From Sparassis latifolia (taxonomy: Eukaryota; Basidiomycota; Agaricomycetes; Polyporales; Sparassidaceae): a stretch of DNA of 64,000 nucleotides. Below, one piece after another: positions 1 to 9,845 of this stretch (positions are counted from its first letter, which is position 1; every line of letters begins with the position of its first letter). A program made the translations under genes and the position numbers. The notes under the pieces were generated by a model. The model did no database searches and was not told the DNA's origin. It saw nothing but the letters and a program-made list of their open reading frames with translations. The DNA lies in assembly GCA_018466975.1 (NCBI GenBank), contig CM031563.1, positions 124,001-188,000 on the forward strand, written 5' to 3'.

Positions 1-962
1 TATTTCCCGATTTGGAAGGAGGGACGGAGGGATCTGAGTTTCTCGACCCTGCGGTAAGAAACTGAGAACCCAGAGCCCTCTTGGAGTCGACTCGTTCAGT
101 GCAAGCCAAGCGTGGCGAAGCTCAATCCAGTGCAGCCCACGATGGTATACGTCAAACGCGTGGAGCTTCACATGTACGTCGTGTCTGTGCTCAATGGGAC
201 AGAGGAGAGTTTCGAGGTGAGCGCGTACCCTGTCGTTGTCTCTGTTCGAGCTTATGTGCATTAGGAGCTCCGCGTCGAAGACTATCTCCATGCATACGAA
301 AAGACTGGGAAACCCCCAGCACCGTGCCCTCAAGTGCCAACTGACGACGCTGAGCGCGCCACGCTTGGTCTGCCACCTTTGTTCAAGCCTCGGACGGTCG
401 TGCCTCCCGAGTTCCCAGAGACGCATGTCTTCCGGCCGACGGCTGACCCGTATGACAAGCATAATGTGTTTCATTCCATCGTCTTCCAGCCCGATTTCTG
501 CAATTGGTCTTTCGAGGTGAGTCTCTGTCGTCATAGCGCGATTCAGTACTCGATTCTGACGCCACTCGTCAATGTTGCCCCTATCTGTGGCGGACTCAAG
601 GAATTGCGGTGCTCGGCATATGCAGACGATAAGAAGTACATGCCCGTGCCCGTCGTACACAAAGTATCACCCGGTGCGTAACAGTTCGCCACGCATTTAA
701 CAGCAACGCGCTCAACATCTTATATCACAGCTGTCATAATAGATGGCGAAAAGAACTCAGATTTCCTGGACTGCATCTCTAGCATGCCGGCGTACCAGAA
801 GCACAGCTTCGAGGTGAGCCCCTTGTTACTATTTTACGCTGGCTGGCAGCGCATATTTAATCGCTTTTGCAGGAGTTGCGACTAGCATACATTCGCTATG
901 GCCGACAACTCACCTCTGCGGAGATCTTCTCACGAGCACAGAAGCGCATCAGACCTGCTTGA
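1..962 (+). CDS. Hypothetical protein with repeated SFEELR motifs (5' end missing)
   Basis: The gene enters from the left edge, so its start is outside the window. Exons read in phase: about 3-53, 100-216, 289-515, then further exons to a stop at 960-962. The protein carries the motif SFE-ELR at least three times (SFEELRVEDY, SFEELRCSAY, SFEELRLAYI), separated by Pro-rich linkers such as LPPLFKP. Each of these motifs is cut by an intron exactly between SFE and ELR, always in phase 0. It ends in a helix-like stretch, TSAEIFSRAQKR. No enzyme motif, signal peptide or membrane segment is visible. Similar S(F/P)EELR..DY motifs may occur in fungal FG nucleoporins, but there are no FG repeats here, so that link is only a lead. 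Confidence 0.7.
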
Positions 963-1143
963 TTACTCCCTTCTCTTCACCCATAGTGCTCATTTATACC
1001 TCCACTGTATTATCAGGTCCCTTCTTGTCATCGAATAGCAAAATACTGTCTTCATGATATATAACAATAGTACATTATTTGCGTTGGAATGCTACAGCTG
1101 TGCCGTATGATACGGTCAGGACGCTCCAGGCGTGCCGAAGTGT

Positions 1144-2046
1144 TCACCGTCTAACGCTCGACAGCCACGACCATAGCCTAGCGATGCGCTCCGCCCTCTC
1201 AGCTTCGTCCTCGGACACCTCGCCCTTCCAGACACTAAGTACACTCTCCTCCTCATCGATGTAGCGGAGAACCGTCTCAACGCTCTTGCCCGACACAAAG
1301 GCTAGATAACAGCCGGCGATGCACATTGCATCCGTGGTCCGACGGCTGGGGGTGGCGACGAGGATACGCACGTCCCCGCCCGATGTTTGGCTTGCGGACG
1401 CATAGGGGAGCGTCTGCCCCAGGAAGTCTCTAGAGGCGCGCAGCTGCTGGTCGGTGAGCGCGAGACCCGCTCGCTGGGAGATATCGTCGACGCGTGCGGA
1501 CGACGGAAGGGTGAGACACAGCCTCTGCAGTCGGCCCTCGAGCGCATGCTCGATCGAGCCCGCGACGAACTCGTGGGCGTCATCAGTGGGGTAGCAGACG
1601 TCGACGACGTGGGTATAGCCCTCTGCAAGGAGCTGCGTCGCATCGCTCCTCAAACCCGTATTGAAGGCGATGGACAGGCCGGGGATGATGTCTTGCACAC
1701 ATCTGTCGACGACTTTCGGCGGCTCCCTCGTGGGGGCCACGACGGCAGCTTCTGCGACATGCTCTTCCTCGTGGAAGATGGTACGCTTGGCGCCCTTGCG
1801 TCTGCGAGGAAGATTGTTACGATGCGGCTGAATGTGGCCCTTCTGCGATCGCGGAGCGGTGTGCTCTGGTTGAGTGAAGGTGGTCTTGATCCTCAGGTTG
1901 AAGCCGCAACGCTCCCTGAGCGGACGGCGCAGACTGGGGAGCGGCGGGGGAAATTGGACGAGGGGTGTCGATGGATAGTGGTGGATCGGGGGTACGGAAG
2001 ACGAGGACACGGGAGTGAGGGACAGTGTCAAAGTCGCGGCAGCCAT
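1144..2046 (-). CDS. Dual-specificity-phosphatase-like protein without catalytic Cys
   Basis: A single-exon frame of 300 residues. The first 110 residues are low-complexity, Pro/Ser/Arg-rich and basic. From about residue 115 it resembles a dual-specificity phosphatase fold: VDRCVQDIIPGLSIAF, then GYTHVVDVCYP, then a helix region LTDQQLRASRDFL. Where an active phosphatase has the HC-x5-R loop, this protein reads ILVATPSRRTTDAMCIAGCY, followed by the usual helix (SVETVLRYIDEE). The Cys nucleophile and its preceding His are absent, so catalysis is unlikely. A role as a pseudophosphatase or phospho-binding scaffold is inference. It is divergent from the penta-EF-hand gene, with 862 bp between the start codons. 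Confidence 0.72.
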   Translation of the reverse strand: MAAATLTLSLTPVSSSSVPPIHHYPSTPLVQFPPPLPSLRRPLRERCGFNLRIKTTFTQPEHTAPRSQKGHIQPHRNNLPRRRKGAKRTIFHEEEHVAEAAVVAPTREPPKVVDRCVQDIIPGLSIAFNTGLRSDATQLLAEGYTHVVDVCYPTDDAHEFVAGSIEHALEGRLQRLCLTLPSSARVDDISQRAGLALTDQQLRASRDFLGQTLPYASASQTSGGDVRILVATPSRRTTDAMCIAGCYLAFVSGKSVETVLRYIDEEESVLSVWKGEVSEDEAERAERIARLWSWLSSVRR

Positions 2047-2390
2047 TGCGGTAAGATAGTGGAATGAGTGGTGTATGTGATTTATCTTGACGAGTTGCTG
2101 TATCAGGCGATATATTCAAGTCGCAGACTCGAGGTGTGTTCTTCTGAAGGGCAAGAGATCGCGCGGAAGAAGTTTATATATGGCTTTGGAACAGATGGCA
2201 CGAGGGTGCCACGAACAAACAGATTAGCAACACGAGGTGAGGTGTCGGCAGGAGGCGGTTCCTGGAAAAGGGTGTGTTTGAACGAAGGGGCGATAAGTGA
2301 GTGCCGGTGGGATGGGGCTTGATAATTAGGTGGGCACTTGCCACGATACATACCGCCTTTATAGCACGAGCGGCGTGCGGACGAGAGCAT

Positions 2391-2419
2391 TGCACATCCG
2401 TGTCGGAGACGGATGTGCA
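2391..2419. repeat. Perfect 11-bp inverted repeat (hairpin)
   Basis: TGCACATCCGT at 2391-2401 is the exact reverse complement of ACGGATGTGCA at 2409-2419, with a 7-nt spacer. No direct repeats flank it. It could be a hairpin or a paired site for a dimeric regulator in the divergent promoter. Confidence 0.75.
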
Positions 2420-2474
2420 TCCTGCCGCCCGTAAGTTGTATCCGTGCACCCTCGCTGTTGGGACACTGAAGAGT

Positions 2475-2554
2475 ACTTGCCCGGCGTCGCTGGTCAGAAC
2501 TCAAATCTCCGAGCCTGCCTCGGAGATTTGAGCTGGGACCAGCGACACTTGCCC
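2475..2554. mobile_element. Short foldback element with 8-bp flanking direct repeats (MITE-like or solo remnant)
   Basis: The core is a near-perfect palindrome. GTCGCTGGTC (2486-2495) pairs with GACCAGCGAC (2537-2546). CTCAAATCTCCGAG (2500-2513) pairs with CTCGGAGATTTGAG (2519-2532). Between the stems lie a 4x4 internal loop and a 5-nt apical loop. The direct repeat ACTTGCCC flanks it at 2475-2482 and 2547-2554. An 8-bp target duplication is typical of hAT-class insertions, so a tiny non-autonomous foldback element is the favoured reading; no transposase is present. Confidence 0.55.
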
Positions 2555-2827
2555 ATAGCAGTCCTCCAGTGGTGGCCGTAGAACACCAAACCCTTGTTCT
2601 CGATGATTATATTGCACGTTTTGCGTATTTAGGAGCAGCTAGACCAGAGCTGCAGTCTGTGTCGGCGTGGACGGGTTTGAACCTATGATTGGCGTTGTGT
2701 GCGCGTCCCGATTTAGGCAGCGCTCACCTTTGATGGCCCATAGTGGCCAAGTATTACACGACTGCGCTCCTCTGATTCTGAATCTTATCCAGGCGGTGCA
2801 CTCAGCTAGGCTGTGCTCCACGGCGGC

Positions 2828-2834
2828 TATATAA
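2828..2834 (+). promoter_or_regulatory. TATA-like box upstream of the penta-EF-hand gene
   Basis: TATATAA lies about 75 bp before the ATG at 2909, a plausible TATA distance once a short 5' leader is allowed for. Confidence 0.45.
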
Positions 2835-2908
2835 CAAGAGTCGTTGCAATTCGACTCTCTTTATCTCATACCCATCTGTCCTCACTCCAAATCAGATCTT
2901 GAATTAAC

Positions 2909-4140
2909 ATGTCGTACGGGGTGCGTCTGCTCAACTTGTCGTGTGCTAGGTATGTTGCTCACATGTGCTAGCAGCCTGGACGTGGATACGGAGGCGGTGG
3001 ATACGCACCTCCTCCTGGTGGCCCCCCAGCTGGATATGCGCCTCCCTCTGGCGCGCCTCCCCCAGGAGCCCCGCCGGCATATGGCGGAGGGTATGGTGGC
3101 GGATACGGGGGCGCTCCCGCCAGTGGCTACGGACGATACGGCGGAGAGCCTGGAGGATTTGCCCCAGCGATGACCGCAGGACCTCCTGCCGGTGCTGATC
3201 CCCAGTGAGTGTCCGATCTCGACGCGATACACTCCTGTGCACTGATTCGTCTCTGCAGACTATGGAGCTGGTTCACTGCCGTAGATACAGACAGATCAGG
3301 CCAGATCAGCCCACATGAGCTTCGTGGGTGCCGCTCTACTTACCTGTGTATTATGTCCTTCTCATTCTCGAACCACAGAGAAGGCGCTGATCAACGGAGA
3401 TTGGACGCGTGAGTCGTCCAAGATCGCTCAGACTTTGCGGTCAGCTTAAATCGCACCAGCATTTGACCTTGACACTGTGAAACTCCTGATGACTATCTTC
3501 GTAAGATCCCAATTCCTTCCTCAGTTGCCTTTCCCCTAATGCATAGACAGGATACGGATCGGAGTGGTTCCGTTGGTTACAACGAGGTTAGTCGATTGTT
3601 TTTCTGTGTAATTTCAAGAGTGTGACAGATAATGTCGGCAAAGTTTGCTGGTCTCTGGAAATACATTAAGGTATGGGTCCATTGAAGAACTTTTCCGTAT
3701 TTTTTCGAATCTCCGGTTTCAGGACTGGCAGCATGTTTTCAAGCACTTCGACCGTGACCGCTCCGGATCCATCGACAAGCGCGAGCTCCAAGATGCGCTG
3801 AGGCAGTTCGGTTACAACCTATCTCCCCCGCTACTCGGGCTCGTCGAGCGAAAATACGGTGAGCATCCCCCATCCGAGCTCCCGCTCGCTCTCCTCCTCC
3901 CTCTCCTGTGCAATGGTGTGTGTGTAATGTTCACTGACTGTTCTACCCCGTGGGGTAGATGTGAAAGCAGGCTCCGGCGCCGGAGGCCGCGACGACGGGA
4001 TCACGTTCGACCGCTTCGTGCGCGCGTGCGTCGTCATCAAGCAGCTCACCGAGGCGTTCCAGAAGCTGGACGCCGACCGAGATGGGTGGATCCAGATCAA
4101 CTACGACCAGTTCATGCAGACGGTGCTCAGCGCGCCGTAG
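2909..4140 (+). CDS. PEF1: Penta-EF-hand calcium-binding protein (PEF1/ALG-2 type)
   Basis: About eight short introns separate the exons. The first exon encodes only MSYG. A Gly/Pro/Tyr-rich N-terminal tail (about 70 residues with YGGGY and PPPG repeats) precedes five EF-hands, as in peflin, ALG-2 and yeast Pef1. Visible calcium loops are DTDRSGQIS (EF1), DTDRSGSVGYNE (EF2), DRDRSGSIDKRE (EF3) and DADRDGWIQINYD (EF5). The fourth hand is degenerate, with FDRFVRACVVIKQL before EF5. The family binds calcium through EF1 and EF3, dimerises through EF5, and in fungi is linked to budding and cation response. The start follows the family pattern of a short MSY-type N-terminus, and the stop TAG is at 4138-4140. 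Confidence 0.93.
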
Positions 4141-4432
4141 AGCTGGGTCTGGATGAAGCGTGTGTGGACAAAGATCTGTGCATATTTGAATAGTAGGTAG
4201 TACTACACTGTTGATTATAGCTGTATTCGTACATGTTCCTTCTCGCGATTGATACTTCTTCGCTCAAAGCTTACGCGTCATTACGCGTACCACGTGATCT
4301 GCGCGTCTGATGGTGGCTACGCGATTGTGCTTCTTCAGTTGAACTTGTTTCTCCTTCACGCTTTCCTCATGTTGTTCCAGTCATCGTACGATCCGACTTT
4401 AAAGTCGACGCAGCAGCTAATCGTTTTCTGTC

Positions 4433-5903
4433 ATGCTGACCAGAGATGCTTGCTACCGCTTCCCCAGAGCTTCGAGGCAAATGTTTTCCGACCCTGCGGT
4501 TGACGCGTTTTGACGTCCTTATTGTCACTTCAGGATGCACTCGAGATTGTAAGGGACGAATTTGGCTTGAAGGGTGTGCTGCAATTGGAGACGCAAGATC
4601 TTTCCGGCTGGGACGGACAAAGGGTGAAAATCCACGGCGGTGCCTGGAAGGGCATCGCCGAGTTGCTGCGGTCCGTCTCAGTGCGGGAAGTGAAAAACGA
4701 CATGTCTGAGAGCGTTCCGCAAGGTCAGTGGCCCGCCAGAGCCTTCCAGTCGACGTAATCGACGCGTCCATGTACAATATTCAATAACTTGCGATAGGCC
4801 ACATCATCTCGAGGCTCTCTAAGGCCTCCGCGTCGCGAAGGTTATCTTCGCGCGTCATCTCTCGAAGTCAGTCGGTTCAAATGTACAGCAGCAGCTCACA
4901 CCGTCGTCCTCCGTCTCCTCCCGCGGTGGCCGCAACTCCCCCGTGCCGCGCGTTCATGAAGGGGACAACGCGGAGAGCGGAGAAGAGCCCGACTCGGCCA
5001 CTGAGAAAGGGAGGAGAAGCCCCACACACATGTCTTCCGACGAGGAAAATGTGGACGAAGATATGGACAAAGCCGTCCCTAAGAACGAAGTGGGAGATCT
5101 TGAGAACTACCCTGATGCTCCGCAGGGCGAGGCGGCGGATATTCCGCAGCCACACGCCGAGGAAGAGCATGAACTCACTCCCCTGCCTGTCGAACACGTT
5201 TCTCGGGTATTCCAACGGGAGGACAGAGCGGGCCCGAGCCGCTCACGCAGCTCCGTTTCGAGCCAAAGTTTGCCCCCCGTTCGTGTGTCATTCGCTAACA
5301 GACGATGATATCATCTGCCAGGTCGTCCGCAGGAAAAGCCACTCAAATCTAGTGCTGAAGACGTGAAGGACAAAACAGAGAACGTTAAGATGAAGGCGGA
5401 AGACGCTAGGGTGAAGGCCAAGGTGAAGACGGAAAAAGTGTCTGTGGCGCTTGCACAGGCGCAGTCGCAGTCGCAATCCGAAAGCCAATCGCAGGATGGT
5501 ACGGGAACCATTTTGCTCATGAGAATACTGACGCGAGCGCAGTGCCAGGCCCATCTGCAGACGACCGTTTCTTGATCTCAGTTGTGTATGGCGACGGCGA
5601 AGAGTCCTTGTTCAAAACACGCGGCAGGCACTTGGTATCCAAGGTCCTGATGCAAGCCTGCCGCACGTTCGGGATCGAACATCTCTACAACAGGTGCGTT
5701 GATCAGTACAGTGTTTGGGCAGGACTACCGATGAATGTTTCTCCATACACTACAGAGCACATATGGTGTTGATAGTAGAGACCGAAGAAGACGGAGAAAC
5801 GATAGAGCACCGGTTCTTGTGCTCCAACGAGGATACGATGGCCAGGGCTGGTGCGGAGTCGCACTCCAGGTTTGTCATCCATATCGATGAGGACGTCGAA
5901 TGA
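4433..5903 (+). CDS. Disordered acidic/Ser-rich protein with possible C-terminal ubiquitin-like domain
   Basis: The spliced model has a folded N-terminal segment (DALEIVRDEFGLKG ... WDGQRVKIHGGAWKGIAELL), a long Ser/Arg- and Glu-rich disordered middle, a Lys/Glu helix (MKAEDARVKAKVKTEK), a QSQSQSES run, and a C-terminal block of about 90 residues from DDRFLISVVYGDGEESLF. That block reads as strand-strand-helix (SKVLMQACRTFGIE) then strands (HMVLIVETEEDGETI, HSRFVIHIDEDVE), matching the order of a ubiquitin/SUMO-type fold. It ends in DVE, so no diglycine tail. The last three exon joins are clear; the start (4433 or 4481) and the join near 4880-4930 are not. I do not recognise the family. Confidence 0.65.
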
Positions 5904-6383
5904 GCCCGTCACCTTGCGGGCGAGGAAAGGACCTTCTCGTCCAATTTTCGTCCCAAAAATATTTTCTTGGATGCTTTGTATTCTCCGCCGCAACCAATGT
6001 ATCTTGGCATATAGAATGTCTGCATAAGTCTTCAACAAGAACGTTCAAGCTGAGAGTGGCCACTCCGCGTCGCGTCGCGATCACGTGACTTGTTGTACTC
6101 TGCAAGACCAAGCCGCTGGTTCTGGCCACCCTTGTCTGCACGCCACTCGTTCAACGATCAACCAAATAATTGCCCTATAACAGACATGTCCTTGTTCCCT
6201 ATACGTGAATACTTGGCTTATGGTGCAACGTCGTCTTGGAAGCCTTGTTGCGTCACTTCTAGCTCGGCGAGAAGTCCCGCCGCTAAGCAACGTTCAGCTT
6301 TGAACTTTTTGAGCCGGTGGCCACCCAGCTCCAAACGGTATTTAAAGGAGCGGCTGCGAAGGAGTCACTTCGACTGAAAAGTC
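5904..6383. other. Intergenic
   Basis: About 480 bp between two tandem genes. Apart from a TATTTAAA close to the next start, nothing recognisable is present. Confidence 0.6.
6339..6346 (+). promoter_or_regulatory. TATA-like box
   Basis: TATTTAAA lies 38 bp before the ATG at 6384, implying a very short leader if it is used. Confidence 0.35.
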
Positions 6384-7611
6384 ATGCCTTCAACAATCTC
6401 CCGACCTGCAACTTACGGTGACCCCTTCGACTTGCTCGGACTCCAGCCTCCCAAGGAGCGTGATATTGATGGAACGCCGGAGTACCTCCGCACGTACTGC
6501 GATGCCGTCAGTCGCTGGGTTCCCGGCTTCTCCGATTGGGCAGAGAAATCTCGAACTTTTCATCTTTTGGCGTTGCCACTTGACTATATGCTTTCCGTTC
6601 CGCGCATTTTGCAGAAGGCGCCATTGGAGTTCGCGGCCGAGGCATACGAATACAGCCGGCCATACCGCAAGCCATCTAAGAGCAATTGGAGTGCACCTCA
6701 CCAGGTGCCATACAGGCCGCCGCCGCCGCCTTGGTACTATCTCCGTCGGAATGCCTTCTGACGAACACTCTTTCTAACCTCTTGTGTTCGATCCCAACAG
6801 CATGGTGCGCGTGAGGTGGTACCACTCCATCGAACACATGGTACCTGATCTGTTCGAGGACTCAGATCTGTTCGAGGACCCAGATCTGTTTGCGGACATT
6901 CCGTTGGAGAGCAATGGCGATCTCGACATGCGCATAATCAGGAGATTGTGGAACCTTGAGAATTGTTACGTGAGTCAACGGCCTACAGTTCCTCCGGCGT
7001 CGCCGTTGACGTCCATGATCCACAGCCAGTAGATTGGACACGCTTGAAAGTGATGGTCCCGGGCGACCCGGACAGGTTGTCCAGTCTCGCCGTAGAGGTG
7101 ATGACGAGGGACTTCGACCGCTGCCTCCGCGTCATCGGTATGATTTCCTCTACGCCACGACAGGAGAGCGCTCAACCCCGTATTTCTCCGTATTTCAGAA
7201 AGACCAGGCCCCGCGACTCTCCTCGCCCGGGAGAGGAGGGTAATCTTCATCGACAAGTGGCGAACGACAAGGGGAGTATGCGGAGACATGAGCTGGAAGC
7301 TCCGCCACTCTCCACGTGCCCGGTTTGAGCTGCTCTCGATGCTAGTAACGCTTGTCGTGGCATACCTTGCGCTGCGGTATGCGATCAAGATGGCGGTCCG
7401 TGCCGTTGTCGGTATCCCTCATGCCATAGCAGTCACAGCCAAAGCTGCGTGGCATTATGGGATACAGAACCACAAGGTCGTGTTACTTGGCGTCGTGCTC
7501 GCATTTGTGATGCTAGATCTCATGAAGCAACGGAGGCCAATATCCGCAGAGGCTATTGTATTGCGTATTGCGCCTGTCGTGATTGCTAGCTTCATTGGAT
7601 GCTGGTGTTGA
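6384..7611 (+). CDS. Hypothetical membrane protein with DLFED repeats
   Basis: Four exons join in phase: 6384 to about 6732 (ending in PPPPP), 6802-6970, about 7015-7139 and 7200-7611. The N-terminal half is soluble (DPFDLLGLQPPKERDIDGTP). Next come three near-identical 18-bp repeats encoding DLFEDS, DLFEDP and DLFADI, then a region with VKVMVPG-like strands and a helix AVEVMTRDFDRCLRVI. The C-terminus has two or three hydrophobic helices (FELLSMLVTLVVAYLALRY, VVLLGVVLAFVMLDLM, IVLRIAPVVIASFIGCW), suggesting a tail-anchored or hairpin membrane protein. No known family is recognised; this looks lineage-specific to basidiomycetes. Confidence 0.72.
6847..6900 (+). repeat. Three tandem 18-bp coding repeats
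   Basis: GATCTGTTCGAGGACTCA, GATCTGTTCGAGGACCCA and GATCTGTTTGCGGACATT follow directly on each other in frame, encoding an acidic six-residue unit. The first two differ at one base, which suggests recent expansion. Confidence 0.85.
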
Positions 7612-7989
7612 GGAGAAGGCGAAGGGGTGAGGGTGAGGAAGGAAAAGTATGCCATCCTGTACGTTATTCCCGGTGTTGCGATATGGTGCTGTCCTTTTGG
7701 ACATGGACTCATTATGACCTATATGCTCTATGTCTTATGCCTTACCACCAATATGCTTTGTCCTTCCAGAAAATTGCGCTGAGTGAACGAGCTGGTCGGA
7801 TGCGAAAGCGAACATTCACAACGAAGAGTAATGGGTCTTGCTGTATCTGGTTTGCAGTCTTCTGAATCCTCCATCTCTAGATGACATGTAAACTTGCAGC
7901 ATACTGCTAACGACACGTCAAAGACACAGGCCTCACCGTGGACGCCAAGATTGAATTCAGGATAAACAAAGTTGCATGATCCCCCCCGT
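7612..7989. other. Intergenic (convergent 3' ends)
   Basis: About 380 bp between two converging stop codons, AT-richer than the flanking exons. A run of C bases lies just beyond the stop of the right-hand gene. No gene is supported. Confidence 0.6.
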
Positions 7990-9845
7990 TTAATTCACTT
8001 CTTGCCCCTCGCCATCTTCCAGTAGGTATCTCTGCACGCCGTCCTCGCGAGTCCATGGCACCTCATCCTCCCAATGACTGATGACCACACACGCTTGAGT
8101 TGACGACAGTCCTCCTCCGCCGTCCTTCAGGTATCGCTTCGCCGCCGTCACCATATTCTCGTCCATCCCGGACCACACCTCGTCCAGCAGCACGAGCGGC
8201 GGCTGACCGACCAGAGCGCGCATGAGTAGCACAATGCCCTGCTCGCCCGGCGAGAGGTCGACGAACATGCACTTGGAAAATTCCTTGTCCTCGTCGGCTT
8301 CGTACGAACCGTCAGGTATCTGGCCCTTCCACGCTCTCGGCCCAAGCCCTTCCAGCACCTGCCACATCCGCCTCAGTCTGTAATGCTCCAACGCGGACCC
8401 AGGCACGATCGCAGAGCTGTCCTCGTTCGTGCCAATGCGCAGGCGGCCCTGCGGTACAAAGTTGCCACTGAAGCCCGTGCCGATCACGTCCCAGACGGTC
8501 ATGCCCCGCCTACGCGGGAACGCGTTGTGCAGCTCTGGCGATACGCGCCCGATGCGCAGGGCAAGGTTCGCGGCGGGCCATTGGTCGCGCTCCCGCCCGA
8601 AGAGCTGCAGGTGCTCAGACTGCGTGTACGACTGCGGGTGCTCGCCCGTGAGCATTGCGAGGAGCGTCGTTTTGCCCGAGCCATTGGCGCCCATGAGGTG
8701 CCACCGCGAATTCTCGCAGATGGCCCAGTTGATACTGCGGAGGACGTGGCGCTCGCCATAGCTCACGTTCAGGTCTGCCATGCGAACTACTTCGGTGCCA
8801 ACCTGTCTGGCATGGGGTGATTTGCTCGCAGTGGGTACAACGGGGTGAGCATGGCCTCCTCTAATCATATCCTCTCTCGTGCAAGTCTTGACCGTGCGGT
8901 GGGGGCTTATTAGGGCAACATGCGATATCCACTCTGGAAGCAAATCCTGATGACGCATGCCGAGGATGATGTGAGGGGAATGCGGAGAGTCGGAGAAATG
9001 TAAGGATTTCAGGAAATCGAGCAGCAAACGTCTTGTACCCACATCTAGACCGGCTGGTGAGTGGATGCGAGTGAATACGTGCGCGAATCGTAGGGATAAG
9101 CGCTCGACTCACTTAGCGGTTCGTCCAATATTAACACAGATGGTCTATTGAGAATATGCTGAACAATTCGCGCTTTACGTGTCTGGCCATTACTCAGCGC
9201 GATAACCGGTAGGTCGAGCAGGCCTGTCAGTTCGAGTTGGGTAGTTAGTTGTTCGAACAACTCGTGCTTCATCTTCCGTTCATGTTCATCTAACGACACT
9301 GTACCGGTTGCATTTTTGAATAGCTCTGGACGAGCAAGATGCTCCGGAGGACGGGCTGTTTCGGGAAAATACACTTCGCGTAACGTTCTTTTGTGTTCCT
9401 GGCGTAGTGCACCATACCGTGCAGTGTAATCTTGGAAACCCGTTCCTGCGGAGTGATCCCTATGCGCGAAGGAGACAAGACGCACATGATGATGTGGATC
9501 TTTGTCACTGAGGAAAGGATAAAGGCCCTTCACTGGGAAGGGATGTAACCTGCGGTGACCAAGAAGTGCTTCGAGGATATCTCTTTTACTTGCACCAAAC
9601 CCAGAGTTGATGACAGCCCATGCCTCATTGGAACGAATTGTCCACGATACGTTGTGCAAAACAGGTTCCGCTTCGTCGGAAGCTCCGTGGGCATAAACGG
9701 AAGTATTGGGCATGTGCAAGATGAGGGGAGATGACTCGGCCGAGGCTGAGCGAGAAGACTTGCTATAGAGTCGAGATGCGCATGGCCTGTGTGAGAGGGG
9801 GCGGAACGCACAACCAGGAGTCGCCCGGAAGGTAGGCCATTGCAT
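7990..9845 (-). CDS. Twin ATP-binding-cassette ATPase, soluble (YDR061W/ModF type), likely mitochondrial
   Basis: Two exons (9845-9113 and 9053-7990) join across a 59-nt intron inside the first Walker B region, giving LILDEPL-TGLDVGTR. The N-terminus is Arg/Ser-rich and acid-free (MQWPTFRATPGCAFRPLSHR), consistent with a mitochondrial presequence. Domain 1 has a degenerate Walker A (NSGFGASKRDI), signature LSNGQ and Walker B SVLILDEP. Domain 2 has intact Walker A GANGSGKTT, signature LSPGE, Walker B PLVLLDEVWSGMD and switch His in VISHWEDE. There are no membrane spans. The layout matches yeast YDR061W and bacterial ModF-like photorepair ATPases, whose function is poorly known. It is divergent from the SDR gene. 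Confidence 0.87.

Larger units (their letters stand above)
2047..2908. other. Intergenic region between divergent genes, with two palindromes
   Basis: This 862 bp stretch separates two divergent start codons. It holds two strong inverted repeats (listed separately) and a TATA-like element close to the right-hand gene. I see no supported gene. A B-box-like GGGTTTGAACC near 2674 does not fold into a tRNA. Confidence 0.6.

Noticed and set aside
1387..2067. Open frame of 226 codons on the plus strand
   Set aside because: It is antisense to the phosphatase-like gene, which has the better protein character and a recognisable fold.
2660..2760. tRNA-like B box (GGTTCAAACCC on the minus strand) with a weak A-box-like TGGCC upstream
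   Set aside because: The T stem pairs at only two positions and the acceptor arms do not match, so no cloverleaf can form.
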